Shown here: in pieces, positions 24,086-33,547 of the stretch
Layout: the number at the start of each line of letters is the position of its first letter
How positions within the stretch are numbered: position 1 is the stretch's first letter
Source of the DNA: an uncultured Lachnospiraceae bacterium
Lineage (GTDB): Bacteria; Bacillota; Clostridia; Lachnospirales; Lachnospiraceae
Assembly: GCA_910578115.1 (NCBI GenBank)
Contig: CAJTPO010000036.1
Location: 1 to 45,805, forward strand
Direction of reading: 5' to 3'
Length of the DNA stretch: 45,805 nucleotides
Translations under genes and position numbers: made by a program
Notes under the pieces: model-generated
What the model saw: the letters and a program-made list of their open reading frames with translations, nothing else
The model's database searches: none
Told to the model about the DNA's origin: nothing

Positions 24086-26023
24086 CTATAATGTCCGCTC
24101 CAATATCTTCATCTCAAACGGCTGCAGCTCTGTTTGTTCGCCGTCAAACAGGCAGTTTTTCACCGTCTGATCGTTGTTAAACACAAAAAGAAACTGCTTT
24201 CCTTCCTTTTCCCATGTCGTCACCTCCACGCACTGCGGCAGGTCTGTCCGATAGGGGAGCGCCGCCTGCTCCAGCATTCTTTCAGTCAGTTTACGGCACA
24301 GTGCCGGCAGCCCCACCGTTCCCGTATAATATACGACCCCTTTCCCGTACAGATTCCGTGTGACCGCCGGTTTGCCCGCATAGAAATCCTCTTTGTATAC
24401 AGCCAGCGTTTCCGCACACTCCGTACGGATTATATCGCACCAGTGGGTTCCCTCGTAATCCTTTCCGTCCATCTCGACTGCAACCTTACCGTTTCCCACC
24501 GCGTCATATTCTTCCACCAGGCAGCCCGTCATATCGGCGTAATCGGCAGGCAGCGGCCGCATAATGCAGTTGTTATTCTCATCCTTCACCCCACTGCGGG
24601 TTGTCAGCATTACAATCCCTCCATTATATGCAAAGCTGTGCAGCTGCTCCACTGCTTTTTGTGACCGCACATACATCACGGGAGCAACAACAATGCGATA
24701 CCCGCTCAAATCCGCTTCCTGACTGATAATATCCACATTCACGCCGAAGCTGGTAAACGCCGCATGAAAAGCCTGCAGCTGCTCCATATAATAGAAACCT
24801 TCCGTCTGTAACTGCAGCCGAAACGCATACTCACTCTCAAATCCGCACAGCAGCGCCACTCCAGACTGCATGACAGCCCCCTCCATATGTCTCATCGCTT
24901 TCACCGTTCGGCACAGTTCCTCAAATTCCGCATATCTCCTGCCCGGTACATTACTGTGGTCGATCAACCCATGCCAGAACATCTCCGCTCCACCCGTGGC
25001 ACTGCGGAATCGGAAGTTGATGACAGCATCCGCTCCATGCGCGATTGCCTGCAGGCCATAGCCCTTGATCATTCCCGGTCTGACTGTAGGCGCCATAGGC
25101 ATCCAGCATCCCGGCGTCCCGCTAAGCTGCTCCATCACCCAGAAGTTCTTCCGCTTCACGCCACGAATCAGGTCCAGGTGAAAAGCGTGCGAATAATAGC
25201 CCTCCTCCGGCAGTTTCGTCGCCGGATAGTTGTCATAGGAGCAGAAATCCAACTTGTCAAACAGCTTATAGAAATCCGGCATATGCTCGCAAAACCACGT
25301 ATTCGTGGTAATCGGTGTATCCGGAAAATATTCCCGCAGGATCCCGGCCTGAAACTCCACATAATCTATCGTACTCTCTGACATAAACCGCTGATAATCC
25401 AGCAGATAAGCCGGATTGTACTGCGTGATCGGATAATTTCCCACAGGAGCAGGAATCTGCGACCATGCAGAATAACTGCCGCTCCATACATCATTGTGGT
25501 ATGCCTGATTGACTGCCTCCAAAGTATCGTACTTATTCTTCACCCATTCCCGGAACTTTTCCGCACAGACATCACAACAGCAGGACCCCGCCTCAACCTC
25601 ATTGTCAATCTGCCATGCCGCTATATTGCCAGCATCCTGATAGTGTTCCGCCATCTTCCGGACCATCAGTTCAACCCGTTCACGATATCTCGGTGCATTA
25701 TAGCATCTGTGCCCCCGGACAGCCGGTTTCTGTCTTCTTCCGTCCCGCCCTGTCAGCAGCACTTCCGGGTATTTCTCATACAGCCACAATGGCGGACAAT
25801 TCGTAGGCGTACACAGAATCACTCCGATCTCCCTCCCGGCAAATAATTCCACCACCTCATCCAGCCATGCAAAATCGAAGATGCCCTCTTCCGGTTCCAT
25901 TTTACTCCAGGCAAACTCCGCCATCCTTACCAGCTCGACTCCGCTCTTTTTCATCAGGTCGGCATCCTGCCGCCACAAAGTCCTGTCCCAATGTTCCGGA
26001 TAATAATCCACTCCGATCTTCAT
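24086..26023 (-). CDS. Beta-galactosidase, glycoside hydrolase family 42
   Basis: This 645-residue protein has a full-length GH42 layout. The N-terminal MKIGVDYYPEHWDRTLW is diagnostic. WQIDNEVE carries the acid/base Glu, with the zinc-binding cysteines of the family after it (SCCCDVC). FWVMEQLSG carries the nucleophile Glu. A trimerisation/Rossmann-like domain from about 390 and a small C-terminal beta domain follow. No signal peptide, so it acts inside the cell on galactosides. Start ATG has GGAGGAG upstream. It is separated from the transporter operon by the convergent two-component genes. Confidence 0.92.
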   Translation of the reverse strand: MKIGVDYYPEHWDRTLWRQDADLMKKSGVELVRMAEFAWSKMEPEEGIFDFAWLDEVVELFAGREIGVILCTPTNCPPLWLYEKYPEVLLTGRDGRRQKPAVRGHRCYNAPRYRERVELMVRKMAEHYQDAGNIAAWQIDNEVEAGSCCCDVCAEKFREWVKNKYDTLEAVNQAYHNDVWSGSYSAWSQIPAPVGNYPITQYNPAYLLDYQRFMSESTIDYVEFQAGILREYFPDTPITTNTWFCEHMPDFYKLFDKLDFCSYDNYPATKLPEEGYYSHAFHLDLIRGVKRKNFWVMEQLSGTPGCWMPMAPTVRPGMIKGYGLQAIAHGADAVINFRFRSATGGAEMFWHGLIDHSNVPGRRYAEFEELCRTVKAMRHMEGAVMQSGVALLCGFESEYAFRLQLQTEGFYYMEQLQAFHAAFTSFGVNVDIISQEADLSGYRIVVAPVMYVRSQKAVEQLHSFAYNGGIVMLTTRSGVKDENNNCIMRPLPADYADMTGCLVEEYDAVGNGKVAVEMDGKDYEGTHWCDIIRTECAETLAVYKEDFYAGKPAVTRNLYGKGVVYYTGTVGLPALCRKLTERMLEQAALPYRTDLPQCVEVTTWEKEGKQFLFVFNNDQTVKNCLFDGEQTELQPFEMKILERTL

Positions 26024-26183
26024 ATCACTCCTCCATTTCTTCCCGGCCTGCGAATTCGGGCGCAGACACAGCCCTATAGTTGAACATATTCACACGGTAG
26101 AACTCTCCTGCGCCACGACAGTACGCCAACTGCACAGCGCACGGACATTCATCTTAAAGGAAATTATAACATCGGAAAATACA

Positions 26184-26221
26184 ATGAGGAAGGTGGATAA
26201 ATTTTCATCTGCCTTCCTCAT
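26184..26221 (-). terminator. Hairpin repeat copy 2, terminator after fabH
   Basis: ATGAGGAAGGTGGAT pairs with ATCTGCCTTCCTCAT at 13 of 15 positions and is followed on the minus strand by TGTATTTT. Shares 24 identical bases with the hairpin at 24035. Confidence 0.6.
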
Positions 26222-26232
26222 ACATTCTAATC

Positions 26233-27201
26233 TTACCACTCGATCACCGCCGAAGCCCACGTCAGCCCGCCGCCAAACCCGGACAACGCAATCTTCATCC
26301 CCGGCTTCAAAAGTCCCTTTCGGTTCATCTCATCCAGCAGGATCGGCACACTGGCGGCCGATATATTCCCGCAGTGATCCAGACTGATGGGGAACTTATC
26401 CTCCGCCACCTTAAGCCGCTTTGCCACCGACTGCAGAATCCGTATATTCGCCTGATGCAGTGCAAAATACTCGATCTCTTCCACCGCAAGCCCGGCCGCC
26501 CGGATCGTCTTCTGCAAAGAATGCGGCACCGCCGTCACCGCAAACTTATAGACCTCCTGCCCGTCCATATGCACATACGAATATTCCTTCGACGTCTCCA
26601 CCAGCGGATTGTTATTGGACCGTCCTCTGCAGGCCAGCACACCGCCCTTTACGCCGTCCGATCCCTGGTCGAAAGCCAACAGTCCTGCCGTTCCCTCTTC
26701 CGCCCGGACCACCGCCGCGCCGGCTCCGTCGCCAAACAGAACGCAGGTACTTCTGTCGTTCCAGTCCATAATCCTGGACAGCGTCTCCGCCCCCAGAATC
26801 AATGCCGTCTTATAAACTCCCGTCTGCAGATAGGCGTTCGCAATATTCAAGGCAAACATAAATCCGGCGCAGGCGGCATTGATATCGAATGCCACCGCAT
26901 TCACCGCTCCGATCTGTGCCTGCACTTCACATGCACAGGAGGGCGTCACATGATCCGCCGATAAAGTACCTACAATGATCAGATCGATCTCCTCCGCCAA
27001 CACTCCCGCATCCTCCATGGCCCGTCTTGCCGCCTCGGCAGACATACCGGAAGTCGTCTCCTCCTTCACCAGATGGCGCTCTCTGATACCCGTGCGGCTG
27101 CTGATCCACTCGTCCGAAGTATCCATAATCTTTGATAAATCATCATTTGTCACGATAGTTGCAGGCAGACAGCTGCCTGTTCCTATAATTCTCGCTCTCA
27201 T
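26233..27201 (-). CDS. fabH: 3-oxoacyl-ACP synthase III
   Basis: This 322-residue enzyme condenses acetyl- or branched acyl-CoA with malonyl-ACP to start fatty-acid synthesis. Cys111 in DINAACAGF, His in FALHQANIRI and Asn in CGNISAAS form the catalytic triad of KAS III. GFGGGLTWASAVIEW is the usual C-terminus. I chose ATG 27201 (MRARIIGTGS) over GTG 27213. It is the last gene of the fatty-acid cluster. Confidence 0.95.
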   Translation of the reverse strand: MRARIIGTGSCLPATIVTNDDLSKIMDTSDEWISSRTGIRERHLVKEETTSGMSAEAARRAMEDAGVLAEEIDLIIVGTLSADHVTPSCACEVQAQIGAVNAVAFDINAACAGFMFALNIANAYLQTGVYKTALILGAETLSRIMDWNDRSTCVLFGDGAGAAVVRAEEGTAGLLAFDQGSDGVKGGVLACRGRSNNNPLVETSKEYSYVHMDGQEVYKFAVTAVPHSLQKTIRAAGLAVEEIEYFALHQANIRILQSVAKRLKVAEDKFPISLDHCGNISAASVPILLDEMNRKGLLKPGMKIALSGFGGGLTWASAVIEW

Positions 27202-27317
27202 CTTCTCCCTCACAACTCATCGACTTATTAACAGTACAAATCTTTTTCCCGCCTTGATACAGTGTCACTAAGCCAGGCCGGACACACCAGACAGAATCTG
27301 CAGTTATCCCCCGGAAA

Positions 27318-28376
27318 TCACGGCCGAAACTCCTCCATGATATCCCTCACATGTTCCAGCTTCGTGGCCCGGTAAGCATTCGCCCCACAGAACAAAAGTC
27401 CCTCCCCGGTCTTTCCCTTCACCGCATTGACCAGTGCATCCGTGATGCAATAAGGCGTTTCTCCCGGCTTGCAGGTACTGATACACAGATGACATTTCCC
27501 GTGCGGGATCCGCCCCTCCTTCGCCCGTTTCATAAAAGGATTCAGAATCGCTCTTCCCGGCATCCCCACCGGACTTTGTACAATAACGATATCTTCTTTC
27601 TTCGCATCAATGTAACTCTGTTTGTATGCATCCGACGCATCACATTCATAGGTGGTCACGAACCGCGTCGCCACCTGTACGCCGTCCGCACCCATCTCCA
27701 GATAGTGCTCCATATCCTCACGGTTATAGATACCGCCGGCCATGATCACCGGAATCTTCGTATCATGCTCCACCGCCGTCTCTTCCACCTTCTGAATGAT
27801 CTGCCGTACTTCTTCATCATAATGAAGCGCTTCGATATCGTCAAGCTGTTCCTTATGAAAACCGAGATGCCCGCCGGCCAGCGGTCCTTCGATGATCACC
27901 GCGTCCGGCAGTCTCGTATACTTTTTCCACCAGTACCGCAGAATCACCTGCGCTGACTTTACGCTTGACACGACAGGAGCCAGTTTCGTCCTCGCAGTTC
28001 CCACCAGCTTCGGCAGCTCCATGGGCAGTCCCGCACCGGAAATGATCAGGTCGATGCCCGCTTCCACAGCCGCTTTCACATATTCCTCGTATTTTCTCGT
28101 GGCCACCATGATATTGACGCCCAGAATACCGCCTTTTGCGATCTCACGCGCTTTCCGGATCTCCGTCCCTATGGCACGCAGATTGGCTCCGATGGGATCC
28201 GCATCAAAATCCGGCTCCCTGTACCCGATCTGCGCCGTCGAGATCACACCGATGCCTCCCGCCGCCGCCACTGCGCCGGCCAGAGAGGACAAACTCACGC
28301 CCACGCCCATGCCGCCCTGAATCAAAGGCACCTTCGCCACCAGATTTCCTATTACAAGAGGTTTTACAATTCCCAT
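27318..28376 (-). CDS. Nitronate monooxygenase / FabK-like FMN enzyme
   Basis: This 352-residue TIM-barrel flavoprotein begins with PLIQGGMGVGVSLSSLAGAV. It has DLIISGAGLPMELP, EGPLAGGHLGFH and the FMN-phosphate-binding PVIMAGGIYNREDME. A C-terminal Cys set (CHLCISTCKPGETPYC) is unusual next to the compact FabK at 32336 and may bind metal. It is related to enoyl-ACP reductase II and 2-nitropropane dioxygenase. Its place between fabZ and fabH suggests a role in lipid synthesis or in removing toxic nitronates; the substrate is not known. Confidence 0.8.
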   Translation of the reverse strand: MGIVKPLVIGNLVAKVPLIQGGMGVGVSLSSLAGAVAAAGGIGVISTAQIGYREPDFDADPIGANLRAIGTEIRKAREIAKGGILGVNIMVATRKYEEYVKAAVEAGIDLIISGAGLPMELPKLVGTARTKLAPVVSSVKSAQVILRYWWKKYTRLPDAVIIEGPLAGGHLGFHKEQLDDIEALHYDEEVRQIIQKVEETAVEHDTKIPVIMAGGIYNREDMEHYLEMGADGVQVATRFVTTYECDASDAYKQSYIDAKKEDIVIVQSPVGMPGRAILNPFMKRAKEGRIPHGKCHLCISTCKPGETPYCITDALVNAVKGKTGEGLLFCGANAYRATKLEHVRDIMEEFRP

Positions 28377-28423
28377 CCGCTTTGCCCTTCCATCATCCTT
28401 TCCTCAATCCGAAGCGCCACAAT

Positions 28424-28858
28424 TTAAGCTTCCCCGATCGCAAAGGTCAGTTCCGCCTGTGTCACCAGTTTCCCGTCTACATACGCTTTCGCCGCACCCA
28501 CTCCGATCGGCCCTTTTATCTTAATGATCTCCGTCTCCAGGATCAGCACATCGCCCGGCACCACCTTACCCTTAAATTTCGCGTTGTTAATCGCCGCGAA
28601 ATATGCCGTTTTCCCTCTGTATTCCGGCTGGCTCAAGATCGCTACCGCTCCCGTCTGGGCCAGCGCCTCCACGATGAGCACGCCCGGCATCACCGGCTCC
28701 TGCGGAAAATGTCCCGCAAAAAAGGGCTCATTATAGGATACACACTTTTTCGCCACAACCCTTTTGCCTTCCTCCAGCTCCTCGATCGTGTCGATCAGCA
28801 TAAAAGGCTGCCTGTGGGGAATGATTTCCATAATTTCCTTCGCCGTCATAAGTGACAT
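28424..28858 (-). CDS. fabZ: 3-hydroxyacyl-ACP dehydratase
   Basis: This 144-residue hot-dog-fold protein has IIPHRQPFMLID and the catalytic His/Glu stretch GHFPQEPVMPGVLIVEALAQ. It dehydrates 3-hydroxyacyl-ACP in each elongation cycle. I placed the start at ATG 28858, seven or so bases after GGAGG, instead of an upstream in-frame ATG at 28891. It lies between fabF and the FMN enzyme. Confidence 0.95.
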   Translation of the reverse strand: MSLMTAKEIMEIIPHRQPFMLIDTIEELEEGKRVVAKKCVSYNEPFFAGHFPQEPVMPGVLIVEALAQTGAVAILSQPEYRGKTAYFAAINNAKFKGKVVPGDVLILETEIIKIKGPIGVGAAKAYVDGKLVTQAELTFAIGEA

Positions 28859-28970
28859 CTTATCTCCTCCTTCGGCATGATTTTTTGCCATGCCTTATCC
28901 AGCTTTTCACTCTGCTGTCACCAATCTTCTGCATCCTGCGGAAAATATCCGTGTTTCGAGTATTCCCACC

Positions 28971-30206
28971 TTATCCGTGATACTTCTTCACCACCAGGCT
29001 TGCATTGTGCCCGCCAAATCCCAGCGAATTAGACAGCGCATACTCCACGTCCTCCGTATATGCTTCCTTACAGTAATTCAGGTCCAGTTCTTCGTCCGGC
29101 ACCTCATAGCCTACCGTTCTGTGAATATATCCTTCTTCGATCTCTTTCACACACGTCACAAACTCGATGGCTCCCGCCGCACCCAGCAGATGGCCCACCA
29201 TGGATTTCGTGGAATTAATCTTGATATTCTTTGCATGATCGCCGAACAGTAACTTGATCGCTCTCGTCTCAAACAGGTCGTTGTGATGCGTGCCCGTCCC
29301 ATGCGCATTAATATACGTGATATCTTCCTTCGCAAGACCCGCATCCGCCACCGCGTACTCCATGGCTTTGGCCGCCCCGGCTCCGTCTTCCGCCGGAGAG
29401 GTGATATGATAAGCATCCGAAGAACAGCCGTAACCGGCCACCTCCGCATAGATCTTTGCGCCTCTCGCTTTGGCATGCTCCAGCTCTTCCAATACTACCA
29501 CGGCCGCGCCTTCTCCCATCACGAAGCCGCCCCGCTCCTTGTCAAAAGGAATCGAACACCGCTGCGGATCCTCGCTGGTCGACAACGCCGTCAACGCCGA
29601 AAAACCGCCCACACCGATCTGACAGATGCTGCCCTCCGTGCCGCCCGCGATCATCACTTCGGCGTCCCCATACTGAATGGCACGGAACGCTTCACCGATG
29701 GAATTTGTGCCCGTAGCACAGGCCGTCACCACATTGATGCTCTTACCTTTTAACCCAAACTGGATCGACACGTTGCCGGCCGCCATATTGGAGATCGTCA
29801 GCGGCACAAAAAGCGGCTCGATCCTGCCCGGTCCTTTTTCCACCATTCTGCTGTGGGAACGTTCTATCGCCTGCAGGGAACCCGTCCCGGATCCCACAGA
29901 CACACCCACGCGCCAGGGATCCTCCTTCTCCATGTCAAGTCCCGCATCCGCCATGGCTTCCTTTGTCGCCGCCACCGCGTACTGGGAGAAAAGCTCCATC
30001 CGCTTGGCCGCTTTGAAATCCATATAGTCCTTTCCCACAAAGCCCTTGACTTCCGCCGCCAGTTTGCATTTATAATCCGCCGTATCAAATCTGGTGATCC
30101 TGTCAAAACCGATTTTACCTTCCCGAATGCCGGCCCAGAACTCGTCCACACTCAGTCCGATCGGCGTGATCGCACCCATACCCGTTACTACTACTCTTCT
30201 GCTCAT
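28971..30206 (-). CDS. fabF: 3-oxoacyl-ACP synthase II
   Basis: This 411-residue KAS II begins MSRRVVVTGMGAITPIG. The catalytic Cys lies in VVTACATGTNS, with the two His residues in NAHGTGTHHND and SMVGHLLGAAGA. It elongates acyl-ACP with malonyl-ACP. The start ATG 30206 follows GGAGG; a longer in-frame reading to 30281 has no family similarity and no better site. Confidence 0.95.
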   Translation of the reverse strand: MSRRVVVTGMGAITPIGLSVDEFWAGIREGKIGFDRITRFDTADYKCKLAAEVKGFVGKDYMDFKAAKRMELFSQYAVAATKEAMADAGLDMEKEDPWRVGVSVGSGTGSLQAIERSHSRMVEKGPGRIEPLFVPLTISNMAAGNVSIQFGLKGKSINVVTACATGTNSIGEAFRAIQYGDAEVMIAGGTEGSICQIGVGGFSALTALSTSEDPQRCSIPFDKERGGFVMGEGAAVVVLEELEHAKARGAKIYAEVAGYGCSSDAYHITSPAEDGAGAAKAMEYAVADAGLAKEDITYINAHGTGTHHNDLFETRAIKLLFGDHAKNIKINSTKSMVGHLLGAAGAIEFVTCVKEIEEGYIHRTVGYEVPDEELDLNYCKEAYTEDVEYALSNSLGFGGHNASLVVKKYHG

Positions 30207-30418
30207 ATCTGCCTCCGTTTTCTTTCCTGATTCCGTTTCCTTTTCGCCCTGTGCCTGTATCGCCATACACATGCATACCATATTTTCAAGTTTTCCGGCA
30301 TATCCTTACACAGCCGTTCCTGATCTGACCGCCAAAGATGCAGCGTCCGTTTCTTCCGAACCACTGCTGCGGCGATCACATCCTCTATCCTGCCTTCCGC
30401 ATGATCCTCGTAATTGCC

Positions 30419-31159
30419 TTACATCGCCATGCCGCCGTCCACGGAAATGACCTGTCCGGTAATATAGGCCGCCCTCTCGCTTGCCAGAAACGCCACCGTC
30501 TCCGCAATATCCCTGGGTGTACCCACACGTTTTAACGGAATCTGCGCCAGTGTCGCTTCCTTCGCCGCATCCGTCATCGCCTGCGTCATATCCGTATCAA
30601 TAAAACCCGGAGCCACCGCATTGACCGTAATATTCCTGCTGGCCAGCTCTCTCGCCATGGACTTTGTCAACCCGATCACGCCCGCCTTGGAAGCCGCGTA
30701 ATTGGCCTGTCCCGCATTGCCCAGCACACCCGTCACGGAGGACAGGTTGATGATCCGTCCCGCCCTCTGTTTGATCATCGGCCTGTACATATGCTTGATC
30801 GTGTTAAAAGTCCCTTTCAGGTTCGTATCAATGACCGCATCAAAATCCGCTTCCGTCATCTTAATCATCAGATTGTCCTTCGTGATCCCGGCATTGTTCA
30901 CCAGAATATCAATATGCCCGAACGCCGCCAGCATATCCGTGATCATCTGTCCGCAGGCCTCAAAATCCGCCACGCTGCACTGCACCGCTACAGCCTTCCG
31001 CCCCATCCCGGCAATCTCCGCGACCACTTCTTCCGCTTTTTCTTTCGATCCGTTATAATTTACGATCACATCCGCACCGTACTCTGCCAGCGTCAGGGCG
31101 ATCTCCCGCCCGATTCCTCTGCCGGCTCCCGTCACCAGCGCCACTTTTCCCTCTAACAT
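30419..31159 (-). CDS. fabG: 3-oxoacyl-ACP reductase
   Basis: This 246-residue short-chain dehydrogenase has the cofactor loop TGAGRGIG, structural NNAG, catalytic Ser in NLSSVTG and Tyr-x3-Lys in YAASK. It reduces 3-oxoacyl-ACP with NADPH. It is 40 bp downstream of fabD. The 212-bp gap to fabF shows no gene or clear signal. Confidence 0.95.
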   Translation of the reverse strand: MLEGKVALVTGAGRGIGREIALTLAEYGADVIVNYNGSKEKAEEVVAEIAGMGRKAVAVQCSVADFEACGQMITDMLAAFGHIDILVNNAGITKDNLMIKMTEADFDAVIDTNLKGTFNTIKHMYRPMIKQRAGRIINLSSVTGVLGNAGQANYAASKAGVIGLTKSMARELASRNITVNAVAPGFIDTDMTQAMTDAAKEATLAQIPLKRVGTPRDIAETVAFLASERAAYITGQVISVDGGMAM

Positions 31160-31199
31160 ATACTCCTCCGATCCACATTGTGTCTTTCCACTAAAATCC

Positions 31200-32120
31200 T
31201 TACGCCATCAGTTCCTGCAGCTTCTCCAGGTCTTCTACTTTCTCTACGTTTACGACCTTTACGTCCCTGCTGATCTTGCGCATAAACCCGGACAGCGTCT
31301 TTCCCGGCCCGATCTCCACGAAAGTATCCACCCCGTCCGCGATCATCCGCTCCACCGTCTGCTGCCAGCGCACGGAAGAAGACACCTGTTTCTCCAAAAG
31401 AGGCTTCACCTCCGCTCTGTCCGTCACATAGTCTGCAGTCACATTGGCAATATAAGGAATCTGGATCTCCCCTATCGTAACATGCTCCAGCTCTGCCGCC
31501 AGTTTCTCCCCGGCTCCTGCCAGCATCGGAGAGTGGAAGGGTCCGCTGACCTTCAAAGGCACGCATCTCTTAGCTCCTGCTGCCGTCAGCTTCTCCACCG
31601 CCGCCTGCGCTGCTGCCTCTTCACCGGTAATAACGATCTGTCCCGGACAGTTATAGTTCGCGATGGACACGAAGCCTTCCGTCTCCTCACAGATCTTCTC
31701 GATCACTGCCGTATCCAGCCCCAGCACCGCCACCATGGCTCCGCCGTTCGGCACGGCCTCCTGCATATAAATTCCGCGCTTGCGCACCACCTTAAATACG
31801 TCTTCCGCGCTCATCACGCCGCTGGCCGCCAGCGCACCATACTCACCCAGACTCAAACCCGCCGTCACATCCGGCTTAAATCCCTTTTCCTCTATCGCTT
31901 TTAACATCGCCACCTCTGTCGCCAGCATGGCAATCTGCGTGTACTCTGTAATATTGATCTGCTCATTCTCCTCAAAGCAAAGAGCCGCTACATCAAGCCC
32001 GCTGGCCTTACCCGCCAGTTCAAACATCTCTCTGCTCACAGGAATCTGTTCATAGAAATCCTTCCCCATCCCCACATACTGGGCTCCCTGCCCCGGAAAC
32101 ATAAATGCTGTTTTTCCCAT
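31200..32120 (-). CDS. fabD: Malonyl-CoA:ACP transacylase
   Basis: This 306-residue protein starts TAFMFPGQGAQYVGMG. The nucleophile Ser lies in GLSLGEYGAL and the partner His in VSGPFHSPML. It loads malonyl groups on ACP. It follows its own FabT-like operator, after the terminator of fabK. Confidence 0.95.
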   Translation of the reverse strand: MGKTAFMFPGQGAQYVGMGKDFYEQIPVSREMFELAGKASGLDVAALCFEENEQINITEYTQIAMLATEVAMLKAIEEKGFKPDVTAGLSLGEYGALAASGVMSAEDVFKVVRKRGIYMQEAVPNGGAMVAVLGLDTAVIEKICEETEGFVSIANYNCPGQIVITGEEAAAQAAVEKLTAAGAKRCVPLKVSGPFHSPMLAGAGEKLAAELEHVTIGEIQIPYIANVTADYVTDRAEVKPLLEKQVSSSVRWQQTVERMIADGVDTFVEIGPGKTLSGFMRKISRDVKVVNVEKVEDLEKLQELMA

Positions 32121-32240
32121 AATCTCCCTCTTTCCTGCACACTTTTGTGTGCCAACTGTTCCTATAACAAGAATCCTCTATACACATGCCTCCAGACCAA
32201 CATCCGAAAAATTTCATTCTGTCTGCAGACATGCCTCTAA

Positions 32241-32260
32241 TACTTTGAAGTTCAAAGTAT
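32241..32260. promoter_or_regulatory. FabT-like operator before fabD
   Basis: A 21-bp palindrome centred on TTTGA-AGT-TCAAA (32244-32256) matches the TTTGA-N3-TCAAA pattern bound by the MarR-family lipid regulator FabT in streptococci and lactococci. A similar site overlaps the acpP promoter. Confidence 0.65.
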
Positions 32261-32268
32261 TTACTTCT

Positions 32269-32329
32269 AAAAAAACGAGCAAAATATATTTGAGGGTCCG
32301 CCCATGGGCAAACCCTCTCAAATTTGCTC
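32269..32329 (-). terminator. Terminator after fabK
   Basis: A long hairpin (GAGCAAATTTGAGAGGGT against ACCCTCAAATATATTTTGCTC with a GCCCATGGGC top) is followed by TTTTTTT on the minus strand, just past the fabK stop. Confidence 0.9.
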
Positions 32330-32335
32330 ATACTC

Positions 32336-33256
32336 TTATTTTAATAAGCTTTCCGCCTGCTTCATAATCTCCTGAATCATCTCTGCGCAGGTCATCTCTT
32401 CCCTGATCATGCCCGCAATCTGCCCAGCCATCAGTGTACCGTTGACAGTATCACCTTCCACCACCGCCTTGCGCAGCGCTCCCAGTGTCAGGTGCTCTAA
32501 TTCCTCAAAAGGCGCTCCGGCCTTCTCCAATTTCAGGTACTCCCTGGTCATGTTATTGCGCAGCTGACGAACCGGATGCCCGTGACTTGTACCCGTCACT
32601 TCCGAATCGATATCCTTGGCCGCCAGAATCTTCTTCTTATAATTCTCATGTACGATGGACTCCCTGGCTACTACAAACCTGGTTCCCATCTGCACCGCTT
32701 CCGCACCCAGCATCATAGCCGCCGCAAAGCCTCTGCCGTCCGCAATGCCGCCCGCTGCGATCACAGGAATCTTTACCGCATCCACTACCTGTGGAACAAG
32801 CGTCATCGTTGTGGCAGCTCCGATATGTCCGCCTGATTCCGTGCCCTCTGCAATTACAGCATCCACACCGGCACGCTCCATCATCCTGGCCAGCGCCACG
32901 CTGGCAACCACCGGAATCACTTTAATACCGGCTTCCTTCCACGAAGCCAGATACTTCCCCGGATTACCCGCCCCGGTAGTGACTACCGGAACGCCCTCTT
33001 CCACAATAACCCTGGCAATCTCATCCGCTTCCGGGTTCATCAGCATGACATTCACACCGAAAGGCTTCTTCGTCAGTTCTTTCGTCTTCTGGATCTGCTC
33101 CCTGACAAAAGATGCCGGAGCGCCGCCCGCCCCGATAATTCCCAGTCCGCCTGCCTCCGAAACAGCCGCCGCAAGATGATAGTCGGCAACCCACGCCATA
33201 CCGCCCTGGATAATCGGATATTCGATCCCCAGAAGTTCTGTAATCTTTGTCTTCAT
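32336..33256 (-). CDS. fabK: Enoyl-ACP reductase II (FMN-dependent)
   Basis: This 306-residue TIM-barrel flavoprotein has EYPIIQGGMAWVADYHLA, the family glycine-rich GGLGIIGAGG, the catalytic-region His in ESGGHIGAATT and the FMN-binding PVIAAGGIADGRGF. It reduces enoyl-ACP and replaces FabI in many Firmicutes, which gives triclosan tolerance. It lies 8 bp after acpP in the same transcript and is followed by a strong terminator. Confidence 0.93.
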   Translation of the reverse strand: MKTKITELLGIEYPIIQGGMAWVADYHLAAAVSEAGGLGIIGAGGAPASFVREQIQKTKELTKKPFGVNVMLMNPEADEIARVIVEEGVPVVTTGAGNPGKYLASWKEAGIKVIPVVASVALARMMERAGVDAVIAEGTESGGHIGAATTMTLVPQVVDAVKIPVIAAGGIADGRGFAAAMMLGAEAVQMGTRFVVARESIVHENYKKKILAAKDIDSEVTGTSHGHPVRQLRNNMTREYLKLEKAGAPFEELEHLTLGALRKAVVEGDTVNGTLMAGQIAGMIREEMTCAEMIQEIMKQAESLLK

Positions 33257-33264
33257 GCTTTCGC

Positions 33265-33498
33265 CTATGCCTCTACGCCTTTGCTCTTCATATATTCAAT
33301 AACAGCGCCTACTGTCGTGATCTGCTCTAAGTCCTCGGAAGGAATCTCTACGCCATACTCTTCTTCAAAAGCCATAACAAGCTCAAATAAATCTAAAGAG
33401 TCAGCACCCAAATCATCTTTGAAGGAAGTCTCTTCTGTGATGTCCGATCCCTCATAGTTTAACTGTTCCTTAATAATCTCGATAACTCTCTCTAACAT
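33265..33498 (-). CDS. acpP: Acyl carrier protein
   Basis: This 77-residue acidic protein carries Ser34 in LGADSLDLFELV as the phosphopantetheine site. It holds the growing acyl chain for every Fab enzyme here. The start ATG 33498 follows AAGGAG; the longer in-frame reading to 33540 would begin inside the operator and promoter. It is the first gene of the cluster and has the strongest promoter in the window. Confidence 0.95.
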   Translation of the reverse strand: MLERVIEIIKEQLNYEGSDITEETSFKDDLGADSLDLFELVMAFEEEYGVEIPSEDLEQITTVGAVIEYMKSKGVEA

Positions 33499-33530
33499 TT
33501 CTCTGCTCTCCTTTTCGCCGTTGATAAAAT

Positions 33531-33547
33531 AGTTTGACATTCAAAGT
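33531..33547. promoter_or_regulatory. FabT-like operator before acpP
   Basis: TTTGA-CAT-TCAAA (33533-33545) within AGTTTGACATTCAAAGT overlaps the last base of the -10 box and the likely start of transcription, a position suited to repression. Confidence 0.65.
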
